From positions 174,435 to 238,434 of the forward strand of contig WHUZ01000089.1 of assembly GCA_015179045.1 (NCBI GenBank): 64,000 bases of DNA. The letters are read 5' to 3'. Shown here piece after piece: positions 35,518 to 46,112 of the stretch. The DNA is from Kalaharituber pfeilii. Its lineage: Eukaryota > Ascomycota > Pezizomycetes > Pezizales > Pezizaceae. Every line of letters starts with the position of its first letter. The stretch's first letter is position 1. A model generated the notes under the pieces. That model had not been told where the DNA came from, searched no databases, and was given only the letters and a program-made list of their open reading frames with translations. The position numbers and the translations under genes are program-made.

Positions 35518-38028
35518 TCAATCATAATCACCCCACCCCCCTCCACCTCCCCCATCATAACCCCCTATCCCTCCCCTATACATGCTTAGCCCTAAACTCC
35601 CGTTCCTCGCCCTCCCTGTCGAACTCGCAGACGCGAAATCTAATTTACTAATATATTCTGGTGGAACGCTAGGCTGGTACTTCCTTTCCCGCTCCCTATT
35701 GACTCCCCCTAACCCGGCGCCGTACGTCACGAGCATGTCTGTGGAGGTGGGGAGTGAGAATGGAAGCATGAGTGCCGTGTCAAGGAGGAGGTTTTCCGGT
35801 GTATGGTCGTCTTCCTCCTCTTGTTCGGTGCTGGGACCATCCTCTGGGCCTACCTGGGGCGGGACCGATCTTCGCTTTTGTGCGGCGGATTGCTGGGTCT
35901 GCTGCGGGGCTTGTGAGGATGCCAGAGACGAAGCTGGTATATTCGGTGGTACAGGCCTAGACATTCTCCGGTTCCGCTTTTCAATCACGTCCATGTTCAA
36001 TCCCACAAGGTATCGCATGTTTTCCCTTGTCAGCCCCTTCTCCCCGACCTCCGGCCTGTAACTCTTACTTGCGTGGATCAGCTGCTGTGGCGTCAACCTC
36101 GGCAATTGCTGCAGCGTCGCCTTCATTGCCTCCAAATCGTCACCCAGAGATGAAAAGCACTGTAGCCACTGTAACAGCTGCACCACCGGCGCCAAATGCT
36201 TCTTTGCTGCGTCTATGACATTCTCACCTGTGGTGGTCAAAGACCCACTTTCGTAGTGCTCCGGCTCCCGATTGTTGGTCCGTGCCCAGTCCTCGAGGGT
36301 AGAAATGTTGAGCCGGATTTGCATTGCTTTGGTCCGGGCGAGGTACTTGCGGTTCGACATGATACGGTTGAAGAGCTCGGCGCCGAGCCAGTAGAAGAGT
36401 TGACCGAGTACTTGGGCGGTGATGACGGAGTGGATGTCGTATAGATCTAGGACAAATAGCGTCGATGAGAGGAGGGACGTGATGTTCCTTGGTGACGGCT
36501 TCGCCCTTTGCTTTGGTGACGGTGGACGTAAGGCTTTGTCTGTAGCAAGCGGGTCAGGAGACTTTTTCTTCTTGAACAGCCGCCACTCGTTCTGAAAATG
36601 TACGTCCTCAAGCCCGGGTATCGTTTCATGATCTAACATTGCGCTGTCCAGCACCTTATCCATCCTCCTTTCCGCATCACGCAATATCAAGATAAATATC
36701 TCATTAATGAGCTCCGAGATATGTAACTGGAAGTCCACTGTCGACACCTGTAATCCCACATCCTTCTTCAGGTAGTGTAATAGGATGGTGGCATTGGAGA
36801 GCCAGAACGCTAATATTGTCATATCCCACTGGTGCAGCTCAATCACATCGTTGATCTTGTCCATAGCAACGTTCAGTAACCGGGTTAATAATTCAGGACT
36901 TGCATGGTAATGGGCGTACCGTGCACTCAGGAATAGGACGTTGGCGGGCACGGGTTTTTGGGAGGGGGAGCGTTGGGGAAGCATATTGGTGATGATGACA
37001 TCCAGCATTCTGTCCAGATCGTGTTCTTGGAAGACAAACATTTGGTCGGGTAGGCATTTGTCCCATATGAATTCTTGGCCGTCGTCTAGTTCTTCCTCAT
37101 CTGGCGACTATGAATTGGAGAAGTCAGAACGTGCTGATTGAGGGAGATACATGAAAGGGGCTTACCTCCGCCTGTTCATCAAGTCCTAGACTTGATAAGT
37201 CAACCTCCAGATTTATGGCACTTTCCATCATCATTCTCCGCTTGAGTTCATTCTGTTCCATCTCCTCCTGGAATCTCTCCTCCGCTAATCCAGTGTCATA
37301 GAAGTCATCACTGATTCCTGCAGTACCAATTCCAATGTAACCACTTTCGTACAAGTAATCTGACATTTCACTATTAGGCGCGATGAAATCAAACGCTGTT
37401 CTTCCTGTCGACGATCTGATTTCAGGTGAAGCTCCTCGGTCCAAAAGCAGTTTTGCTATTCCCTTGTGTCGATTAGTGGTGGCCCACATTAACGAGCTCC
37501 ACTGATTTTTGTCTTGCCGATCGGGATTCGCGCCAGCATCCAGTAATGCAGCTACCACATCTTGATGCCCCTACCCGTCCGCATACAATGCCGAGTTAGC
37601 TTCAGGGCAGCATACTCGGCTGAACGCATCACTGAACTTACAAAACAGCTCGCATATATCAGTGGTGACGTTCCCTCTTCATCTGGTTCATTCACATCCA
37701 CAAATTCGCTTGCTTTACCGTTTAATATCCGCTTGACTTTATCTAGGTCTCCATTACTCGCTGCCATGTTCAATGCTTTTTGCAAGATTTCTCGCTTTTG
37801 TATCAACGTCAACGTCGAATCCTCAACAATTTCGTCCTCGTTGGCCTCGAGTCCGACATTCTCCCGTAACGTCGCCTGTGCAGCCAACATGTCTTCGAGT
37901 CGGGAATCCGACTCGGCCAGCCGTAAGTCCGTATCATCGTCGGGATTTGTGTCTAGATGGAAATTTAATCTTGCTGGAACAGGTGCAGTGACGAATTGAG
38001 GTCCGGCTATCGAGTTTGCATATGACAA
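35518..38028 (-). CDS. ankyrin-repeat and DIL (dilute) domain protein; start codon unresolved
   Basis: Three exons: 38028-37642, 37570-37166 and 37107-35518, with introns 37641-37571 (GTAAGT) and 37165-37108 (GTAAGC). The coding part shown is 793 residues. About residues 90-210 form ankyrin repeats, with EEGTSPLIYASCF spliced to GHQDVVAALLDAGANPD, then QWSSLMWATTNRHKGIAKLL and LDRGASPEIRSSTGRTAFDF. The large third exon contains a DIL domain (about 290-600: RYAHYHASPELLTRLLNVAM, AFWLSNATILLHYL, NRIMSNRKYLARTKAMQIRL). The tail is disordered, ending in poly-Gly. The ankyrin-plus-DIL combination is a conserved fungal protein. DIL domains elsewhere bind cargo or regulators (class V myosin tails, afadin), so a trafficking role is inferred. 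There is no ATG between the upstream in-frame stop and 38028, so a short upstream coding exon is likely missing from this model. Confidence 0.9.
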
Positions 38029-39576
38029 ATCAGCCTCAACTCAGCAGCGACTCTTCCTCCCCCTATTTGCTCATACTCATTGGTAGGGAAGAGTGCCTGG
38101 GGGCCAAGGATCTAGGACTGATGTATGGGGGGATGATTACATTGCCACGCATCGTAGATTTCATGCTCTGTATGGAGCTGGGGGACCTGTATTCGGTCGT
38201 CCAGGGATTTGGGAAGGTCTGCTGGGAGCACGCGGGGTCGCTTCTCACGGAATGGGTCGTTGCGCTGCGGGTCTCCGAGGTCCATTATTTGTTTGCTGTC
38301 TGTTGGGGGGGGGTAGGGCTTCCAACAAAGGCCGCTGCGAGTGAGGTTACGCCTTCTTCTTGGTATCGAACAGGCTCGCCCAGAGAACTTGACTGGCTGC
38401 TTGGGTATTCAGGGTGCTGCAGCATACATAGTTGAGCGGGTTGGAGGCTCTAGATCTCTGCCAAGCCCGGCCCGCCGCAGTAGCTGCCCGTCACAGATAA
38501 CTCTACTCTGTACGCATCCCTGTAGTTAGGCCATCGAAGAAGAGAAGCACACGTCATGGGGGGAGCGAATCTCCCAAGAAGTTACATCAAGCTAAACATG
38601 AGCCCCCTGTTGAACTCATAATCAAATACTTGACACAGCGCAGATGTTACTTGTATACATAAGCTGATGTATATAAGGCCAGCTCCCATATTCATCGTCC
38701 GCAACCTCGAAGGTTTACGAGCTCCGAATACAACTTGTAATAATGTGACATACACTACCTCCGTAACATCAATGTTCCCAGTGGACAACTTGTTTAGTTA
38801 TTAGCACAAATGACGGGAGCAGAAATTGCCGCTGGCTGCAATCCTGCCTGACATGATGTATCCATCATTGTCAACTGAACTTTAGTCCCGATGATGACAC
38901 ATTAGCAGTGAAACGTTCATGACACAATTTGCGTAACGGGTACAGGGGCCGGGTATCCCAGTAACAGCATGCGCGGCTCAGCATTCGAATATTGAGGGTA
39001 AGCCACTTCACATTACGACGGGTTTGTAAAAAAAAAAACAAGTTGGGCGAACAAAAGCATGCTATAGGGCTCTTGTAGGCTCCTCGGACTCTCCGAGGGT
39101 CTACCTGGCACGAGATTCACGTACTTACGTTGCCCGGCTGCAGCTAGGGAGAGAGAATGAGCCATTCATTGACTGAATCTATCAACACATGAAGCTAGCG
39201 CCATGAAAAAACAAGATAATATTTAGCTTGCTTGCGCAAGTATCGGCGCCAAAACACCAAAACCCAGGAAGTGTGATAAGGAAATATCGGGAATAGGGAA
39301 AATGAGAGCGGGATTAGAAGATACAGGAAGAAAACGTGGACCAACTTGCCTAACTATGAAAAGAAGCACCAACAGGAAAGATACAAAAGAGTCTACTATA
39401 GACCAAGACGATGAAACGGAACAAATTTGCAATACCAGACGAAACCAGAAACTGAAGGGATCACAGTATAAGAAAGTAAGGTATGAAGAAGTATGTGCCA
39501 CCTTCAGCCTTCCAAAAATCAGCAACTCCCGAACAACTACCAAAAACGGATATCCCCAAACTTCCACCCACCCACC
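38029..39576. other. intergenic; probable 5' exon and promoter of the ankyrin-DIL gene
   Basis: The first 250 bp probably hold the unassigned first coding exon of the ankyrin-DIL gene (acceptor-like GCTGAG near 38046 on the minus strand; candidate ATG near 38162). The remainder has no supportable gene and includes the 3' side of SPT3. Confidence 0.4.
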
Positions 39577-40607
39577 TCACACCAATCCCAGTCTCGTCTT
39601 GCACACTCCCCCCGAGAAATTCCTCATCGCCCTCGCCTTGGGCTTCGCCTGCTGCAACCTCCTGAAAGCCTCCTCCACATGCCTGGCCTCCACCGGCGTC
39701 CTCTCCTCCTCGCCCTGGAAAAGGAACCGCTCTCGCTTCCTCTTCCTCCCGGCTAACCCCTTTCCATCTCCGCTCGAGTGCATCATAGCCACTTTATCCT
39801 CAGCTTCCTTAACCCTCAATGCTTCCTCCGTCAGGGTCTGAACAATCTCAAAGGTAAGGAAACCAAGGATATCTACGATGTCATCGTTGGGTTTGGCTTC
39901 CGTGACTGTGCCAAATCCGGCCCACTCACGGAAGCGTTTACCCTTGCGGAAGGTGAAGCTTGCTTGTCGGCATTCTGACCAGTGAACGTACTCATCCTTG
40001 GTCATTCCACGGGTTCTTTCATCCGCATTCTTCAGTCGCTGAAGTGTAGCGTAATTTGCCTCTACTTCGTCCTCGTCTTCATCATCTTCTCGCTCCGGCG
40101 GCTGTTCCGAGAAGTAACTGGCCACCTCCCAAGGTAGACCAATTTTCGATTTCTTCTGTCGCTTCCCGACAGCTTCAGCTGCAGGTACGACAGCTCCCCC
40201 TGGGGCGGAATCATCGACAAGGAGATCAATTCCGGCGTCCCCGGCACCGCCGTCTTTATCGTTTTCCTTAGCAGTTTTTCGGACGTCCTTCCAAGAGAGA
40301 TACGTCCTTAAACGGGAAACTTTCGCCTTATCGTGGCGAATTAGGAAGATGAGGTCGTCGGTTGAGATGGTACGTGAGCCCCGACGATGGGCCAGTGCGG
40401 TACATTGGATTAACTAGGGAAATGTTAGCGATGGACTATTTGGGACGATATTAGGATATGTGGGGAAAGGGTTACCATTTCGATCACTTGGGATCGGACT
40501 ATCTCTTCAATAAGCATCGTGGTTTCGTGAGATGGTTCGCCGGTCTCCCCCGACACGAACATCATCTGCTGGATTTCAACACGATACTTCGCCTTGTCGG
40601 GATTCAT
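39577..40607 (-). CDS. spt3: SAGA complex subunit Spt3
   Basis: Nuclear co-activator subunit of SAGA that helps recruit TBP; it contains two histone folds in one chain. Two exons: 40607-40476 and 40413-39577, with intron 40475-40414 (GTAACC donor, CCTAG acceptor). The product is 322 residues (yeast Spt3: 337). The first histone fold (about 8-90) has [19 protein letters not shown] and, across the junction, [20 protein letters not shown], then [19 protein letters not shown] and [11 protein letters not shown]. An acidic, Gly/Ala-rich linker separates it from the second fold, which carries [20 protein letters not shown] and FREWAGF, then [20 protein letters not shown]. The C-terminus keeps [10 protein letters not shown]. 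It is divergent from DPH5 across about 1.06 kb. The family assignment is very secure. Confidence 0.97.
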
Positions 40608-41669
40608 TTTGGCGATAATAATGGAAAGTTGTGAAGATGATGTTTTCTGTCCCGTAGGTTACCTTCGGTGACTGGGAAGTGACCGAGACGAAGCAGGGAC
40701 TGATAAACAATTTTATTCACAAAGCTTGTCGCACTATATCGACCTGAAAAGTAACAAGAGGGAAGGAAGACTACTTTGTAATATTCGAATCGCAGTATTC
40801 CAATTGCTTGGGTGATGCTCTGAGGGTCAATGCGCGGTGGGAATGAAGAGGTTTATATAGGTCCTGATGGAGCGTTTGGGTTGCAGCGCAATGGGTATTA
40901 AGCTTTCTGACTCCTCGTTTGTTTCCACGCTAAAGCATATAGGGCATGCGATTTGGGACTGACCAACTATAGCTTTGGTCCCTTGGTTATAGAGTTTACT
41001 CGTTCAAGTATTCTTTCTTTTTCGAGGAGACAGAAGATAGAGTGGGCAAGTGCAAATGCTCTAGTAAGGTATGTCTAGCGTGGACGCGGGAGCGATTATA
41101 ATTTTTCTGATTGTTGTTTATCGTATTAAGCGGAAGCAGAATTGGCGTTGAACTGTAAGCTTAAGTGTATGGATTCAGCAAGTCAGGGCACTCGAGGCCG
41201 GGAGGTCCGGATAACGTTCCTGCCGTTATAGCTTCGGCAGGGCACCGTTATTGACGTTCCGCACAAGATGTTTTGTTGGGGTGTGACTTGCGCAGTGTGG
41301 AAGCGCGAAGGGAGCTACTCGAGTACTTGATGAGGCTACGGGGCTTGGCGCGCGAAGGACATCGCATATTGCATTAGTTGCATCTGCGAGGGGTCGTGCA
41401 GCAATTGATGCATTGCCCCACCATCCAGAATTAAGGTTAAATGAGTGGATTCGGATTCCAACGCTGCCATCCGCTTTGAGATTTAGCTTGAGGCCAAGAG
41501 GATTTGGGGTATTGCAAACCCGCAGCAGGAGAAGCGCCTCAACTCTGCCCAGTCCCGTTCAATCCCGTTGGGTCGGAATCAAGACTACTCGTACGCTCGG
41601 TACGGCCAATTGTTCGTATAACCCAGCCTTCGACTCCAACTAGAAGGCATCGCAGCCCGGAGTGGAAAA
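40608..41669. promoter_or_regulatory. divergent intergenic region SPT3/DPH5
   Basis: 1.06 kb between two divergent starts. It must hold both promoters. Open frames in it (for example 41413-41643) have no domain. No specific element recognised. Confidence 0.4.
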
Positions 41670-42745
41670 ATGCTCTGGCTCATCGGCCTCGGCCTCAATG
41701 ACGAAAAGGACATCTCGGTCGCCGGGCTCGAGGTGGTGCGGCGCGCAAAGCGGGTTTACCTAGAAGCGTATACGGCGATATTGATGGTAGGAAAGGAGAG
41801 GTTGGTGTGTGTTTCCCCTTCTACCCCCCGCTCCCCACAGCGGCCAATTCCTCGCTAGGAAAGAGTGCTAATTGGTGGTTTCAGGAGGCATTCTATGGAA
41901 GGGAAGTGATCCTTGCGGACCGCGAGATGGTCGAGTCCTCCAGCGAAGAAATCCTTGCCGATGCCGCCGAAGTCGATATCGCCTTTCTAGTAGTTGGCGA
42001 TCCGCTCGGGTAACCCCCTTTCTGCATTCCTCTCCACACTTCGCAAACTAACCAGCAGTATTGCAGCGCGACAACGCACACCGACCTCCTCCTCCGCGCC
42101 CGCCACCTGTCTATCCCCACCCGCACCATCCACAATGCCTCGATCCTGACCGCAATTGGGTCGACAGGGCTCCAGCTATACTCCTTCGGCCAGACGCTGT
42201 CCATGGTCTTCTTCACGGACACATGGCGCCCCACCTCGTGGCGGGATAAACTGCGGGAGAATGCGTTGCTAGGACTCCACACACTCGTTCTACTTGATAT
42301 CAAGGTCAAGGAAATGGACCTCGACGCCGTAGCACGCATGGGTGGCCGTAGGCGGCTCCTTGATGATCGATACGACAACCTCCATGAGGACGAGGACGAC
42401 AGCAACGAGAAACCTGTCGTGGGAGCCTACGGCAAGCCCCGCTTCATGACTGCCGCTCAATGCGCAGCGCAGATGCTCGAGTCGGCCGACACTGACACAG
42501 AAGGGATCTGTGGCCCCGATACGCTGGCCGTGGCAGTCGGGAGGCTAGGGACGCCGTCGCAGAGGATAGTGGCAGGGACATTAAAGGAGCTGGGTGAGGT
42601 GGATTTGGGGCCCCCACTCCATAGCTTGGTGGTGGTGGGGAAGAGGTGTCATGAGCTAGAGAGGGAGTATGTGGGAGAGTTTGCGGTGGATAAGTTGACG
42701 TGGGATAAAGCGTGGGAGAAGGGAGGGTATGGGAAGATGCAGTGA
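41670..42745 (+). CDS. dph5: diphthine methyl ester synthase Dph5
   Basis: S-adenosylmethionine-dependent methyltransferase that methylates the modified histidine of elongation factor 2 during diphthamide synthesis; cytosolic. Three exons: 41670-41804, 41885-42009 and 42067-42745. Introns are 41805-41884 (GTGTGT donor) and 42010-42066 (GTAACC donor). The product is 312 residues (yeast Dph5: 300). Family motifs run in order: [90 protein letters not shown] and [13 protein letters not shown], then [13 protein letters not shown]. An acidic insert ([14 protein letters not shown]) precedes the conserved [18 protein letters not shown] and VVGDP form the cofactor site typical of tetrapyrrole-methylase-like enzymes. 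It converges on CNS1 with 181 bp between stop codons. Confidence 0.96.
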
Positions 42746-42926
42746 GAGTTATAGATGTCTTGAATGAATTGTGTCTCTTGATAGATATTCTCTTTGCGTG
42801 AGGGAATAAAAAAGTTCTTTTTTTTTTTTTTTTTGTCATCGCAATTGCTACTATCACTACCATTAAATTCCGTAATCTTACAAGTACACAATTTCGATAC
42901 ATAGTGCCCAATCCAATTCGCCATGC

Positions 42927-44219
42927 TTAGCTCTTGCCCTTCACCTTCTTCCACTCCTCCACCCACTTCTCCCTCCTCCCCACCGGCACCACCAGTAGTT
43001 TCACCACGCCGTCTACAACCTCCACCTTCCCTCCTGCCAGCACCTCCCCCATCTTGACCCTCTTCCCCACTTTAACCAAGCCCCCTCCAACCGTCTCCAT
43101 GAAGCACTCCACCCCTTTCCCAGCCTGCTTCCCCTCCCCCCATACATACTCTCCGCTCCTATCCCACTCCGCCCTCTCCTTCAGGACCTCCCCTCCCAGC
43201 CTCACCTCTACACTTTCACTTTCCGCCCAATTCGGCACAAAATCTGACACCCCGTGTACCGGATACAGAACCGCGACCGGGAACCTCAGTTCGCTATCTA
43301 CATCATCCGGGTTCTCGAGCGCAATCTTCGCGTCGTCGGGAAGATCGACGGCTGATGTGGCATCCATTTCCTTCACGCTGCTCCGTACCTTGATTCCCCT
43401 CTTTTTCAAGGCCCTGGCCACGTTGGTTTCCCGCCGCTTCTTCAACGCAGTTTCGTCGGCTTTCTTTTTCTCTTTTGCTAAATGCTCTTCCTTCGCTTTG
43501 TCGGCCCTGGACAAGAGGGCCTTAAGCGCAGCGGCCTCTTTAATGTTATTCCCCAGTGCATCGACACCACGGTTTAGCACCTCCACCGCCTCGACTGGCC
43601 TTCCAAGCGCCATCAGCGCCGACGCACTCCTATAATACGCTTTTGTATTCTTATCGTTAAGTTCCAGAGCTACAGCGCAATCCAATATTACCGATCTATA
43701 GTTCTTCAACTCCAAGTTCGCCGCTGCCCTATTCGCCAGACACTTTTCCCTTATCCCGTCCAAAAGCTCCTTTGTTTCCTCCTTACCATCTTCCCGTTTC
43801 AGTTCCTCCACCGGGTGGGCCGGTACCTCTTTACCCTCTTTCAGCGCCTGTTCCCGCTCCTTCTCTTGCTGCTCCTTTTTCAGCTTCTGATTCCGAGGAT
43901 CGATGGCGTCCAGGGCGCTGGTGTAGAATCCGACGGCGTCACGCCAGCGTTTTTCTTTGTAGGCGTCGTTTCCTTGGAGACGGAAGTTCTCGGAAATTTC
44001 ACCGGGCGTGCCTTCGTAGGCAAGCGCGCGGAGGGCGTCGAAAGTTGTGTTGTCGCTGGTGAACGAGGGGTCGGAGGAGGACATGAAGAGGGGGGTACGG
44101 GTGAGGTCGGCGAGGAAGGAGGCGGTGGAGGTGGGATGTGTCGGAGGGAGCGCGGCGGTGGGGACGCCCTCCTGGGGCGCGTCGGAGTCGCGATCGGGGA
44201 GTTCTTCGATTTTGGCCAT
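42927..44219 (-). CDS. cns1: Hsp90 co-chaperone Cns1 (TTC4 homologue)
   Basis: A single exon encodes 430 residues. Cns1/TTC4 is a TPR co-chaperone of Hsp90 and Hsp70 that in yeast supports elongation factor 2 folding. Evidence: TRTPLFM near residue 40, then ALRALAYEGTPGEISENFRL and QGNDAYKEKRWRDAVGFYTS (first TPR). A charged insert rich in Glu/Lys follows (about 115-150), then CLANRAAANLELKNYRSVIL (second) and NDKNTKAYYRSASALMALGR (third). A Lys/Glu-rich helix follows (about 240-290), then the conserved C-terminal wheel domain, ending in basic KKVKGKS. The frame needs no intron. The start is the ATG before AKIEELPD. The link to elongation factor 2 makes its neighbour DPH5 (which modifies the same factor) a pleasing but probably accidental pairing. 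Confidence 0.94.
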   Translation of the reverse strand: MAKIEELPDRDSDAPQEGVPTAALPPTHPTSTASFLADLTRTPLFMSSSDPSFTSDNTTFDALRALAYEGTPGEISENFRLQGNDAYKEKRWRDAVGFYTSALDAIDPRNQKLKKEQQEKEREQALKEGKEVPAHPVEELKREDGKEETKELLDGIREKCLANRAAANLELKNYRSVILDCAVALELNDKNTKAYYRSASALMALGRPVEAVEVLNRGVDALGNNIKEAAALKALLSRADKAKEEHLAKEKKKADETALKKRRETNVARALKKRGIKVRSSVKEMDATSAVDLPDDAKIALENPDDVDSELRFPVAVLYPVHGVSDFVPNWAESESVEVRLGGEVLKERAEWDRSGEYVWGEGKQAGKGVECFMETVGGGLVKVGKRVKMGEVLAGGKVEVVDGVVKLLVVPVGRREKWVEEWKKVKGKS

Positions 44220-45033
44220 GGTGTACAGACGGAGGAGTGGGGGAGAAGGAGCGGGAAAATGTCGATGCGGACCTTATCTGGACTTTGTTGATTCAGCTAA
44301 TCTTCCTCCCTTTTTTTTCTTTCCATGCTAACTGTATTTTTCTTTTAGGGTATCGAGTACAGTGAGCAGATCCTTGGTTTCCCGCCGACCGTTTTGGTTT
44401 TTTATGTTATACTGATATCTTTGCGAATTTCACGCACACAACTCCACGCGCTCGAATCGCCTATCATGCGTAGTGGGGCAACCAAAAATTAACCTTAGCG
44501 GGGGATTCCGCAGAGCCGCACTAACAAACTTTCTGCAGGATGAGGTAATGCAGCATATGTATCATAGAGTATCATACTGCATATCTACCACAGTTTCATG
44601 TCACTGCATACTTCTTACATCTATACTATATCTTCATCCTCAAAAATTATACAAGGAGACTGGGAACAGCATATATAAAGAACTTTTTTTAAAAGAAGAG
44701 ATATTATCACAAGAATTACTGGGCATGAGCATCATGTAATGTACTTTACAATTAGTAGGTTAAATGTAGGTTTAGATATACATCGATATACATCCAAGAC
44801 ATGCACAGACACAGAAAGCGGGCATAACAGTGGATAAAATACACAAAAAAAATCGCAAAAAAAAACAAAAAAAAACATATTTGACATATAAAGTATTAGT
44901 AACTACTCACTACTCGTTCTCTCTCATGACCTGTCTACCACAATACATCACCACCTTTTAAACACAGGCTACTTCCAGTCCACACACCTTCCCGCATAAA
45001 TATAAAATCGTGTCCAAAAAACACTAGCTCTAT
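44220..45033. other. intergenic, AT-rich
   Basis: Holds the CNS1 promoter and the 3' region of the TLC gene. A-rich tracts near 44845-44877. No gene seen. Confidence 0.5.
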
Positions 45034-46112
45034 CTACAAATCCTTCTTCTTCTCCCTTCCTCCCACTGAGGCCACCAACTCCTCCACCGGCGGCACCTCC
45101 ACCTCCGTGCCCTCCACCACCACCTTCTCCACCTCCACCTTCTCCCCTGGCTTCTTCTCAAACCTCTTCCTCACCGTATCAATCATCCTCCCAAACCAAT
45201 AATAATTCAAACAGTTCAACAGCCCGTTGCTACCCAAATACGCTATGCCTAGCCACCCTGGAACCGGGATCCCCTCTTGGCGGGTCATGGGCGGGTTATT
45301 GTACGCGTCCCAGACGTCTCTAAAGACGCGGTACGACTGGATGGGGCCCCAGACGATGCGGCACAAGAAGAATGTGCTGATGAGTGCGATGCCGTTGTAG
45401 AGTTGGTATCGAGAGCCAGTCATGTGGAGTTTGTCAAAGAACCAGTGGAAGTTGAGAAGGGGCGAGGAGAGCTCGAAAAGGACGAAGATGGGGCCATAGT
45501 AATTTACAAAGGGGCGCTAATTTGCAAAAGTTATTAGTTCAAAAAGTTTCGATTTCAAATTTGTGACAAGTGTATAGATGTGTTTTGAGGGTATTGGGAC
45601 GGCTGGGAGAAAGGGTAGGTGGGGATTTCAGGACAACTTACGAATCCCAATGAAAATACAAAGACAGCACTCAACGCGTGCATCAGGAACCCAATCCCAA
45701 ATACATCAAAATACGCTGCGCTCATCGCCAGATCCCACACAAAGTACCCCAGCGCGAACGCTTGCACCTGTCCGCCCAGAGGCGTGTACCCGAACACCCG
45801 ATGCTCCTCCTCACTCCGCGCTTTGTCCACCCACATCACGTACAGAGCGAGTCCGGAGATGAAGGTGCTTTGGACGAGGGAGACAACGTGGACATCCCAG
45901 TTGATGCGTGTGCGCGGTTTGAGAACGGGATAGTGCCGGGGGAAGAGGAGGCTGGAGTACAAAGGGGAGAGAAGGAAGATGACGTGGTAAGTGATGAAGG
46001 CGATTAAGACTTCGTGTATGTGAAGAGGAAGGGTGTTAAGGTTGAAGCGCTCCGCGAACGGGCCGACGAGGCGGGTCAGCGGGGGCCATGGAGGGAAGAT
46101 GGGCTCGGGCAT
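45034..46112 (-). CDS. TLC-domain multipass membrane protein (TMEM56/TLCD4-like)
   Basis: Two exons: 46112-45642 and 45516-45034, with intron 45641-45517 (GTAAGT donor, ATTAG acceptor). The product is 317 residues with about seven hydrophobic segments and the TRAM-LAG1-CLN8 layout: HIHEVLIAFITYHVIFLL, DVHVVSLVQSTFISGLALYV, GYFVWDLAMSAAYFDVFGIG and MHALSAVFVFSLGF. Across the junction comes RPFVNYYGPIFVLFELSSPL with NFHWFFDKL. The YFVWDL and H-A-L-S positions match TLC proteins of the TMEM56 branch rather than ceramide synthases; there is no Lag1 His-His motif. The tail is acidic and basic, ending KKKDL, which could be an ER-retrieval-like signal. Lipid handling in the ER or endomembrane is inferred from the family. 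Confidence 0.92.

Noticed and set aside
41413..41701. Open frames just before DPH5
   Set aside because: The ATG at 41670 starts the conserved LWLIGLGL motif directly; upstream frames are promoter shadows.
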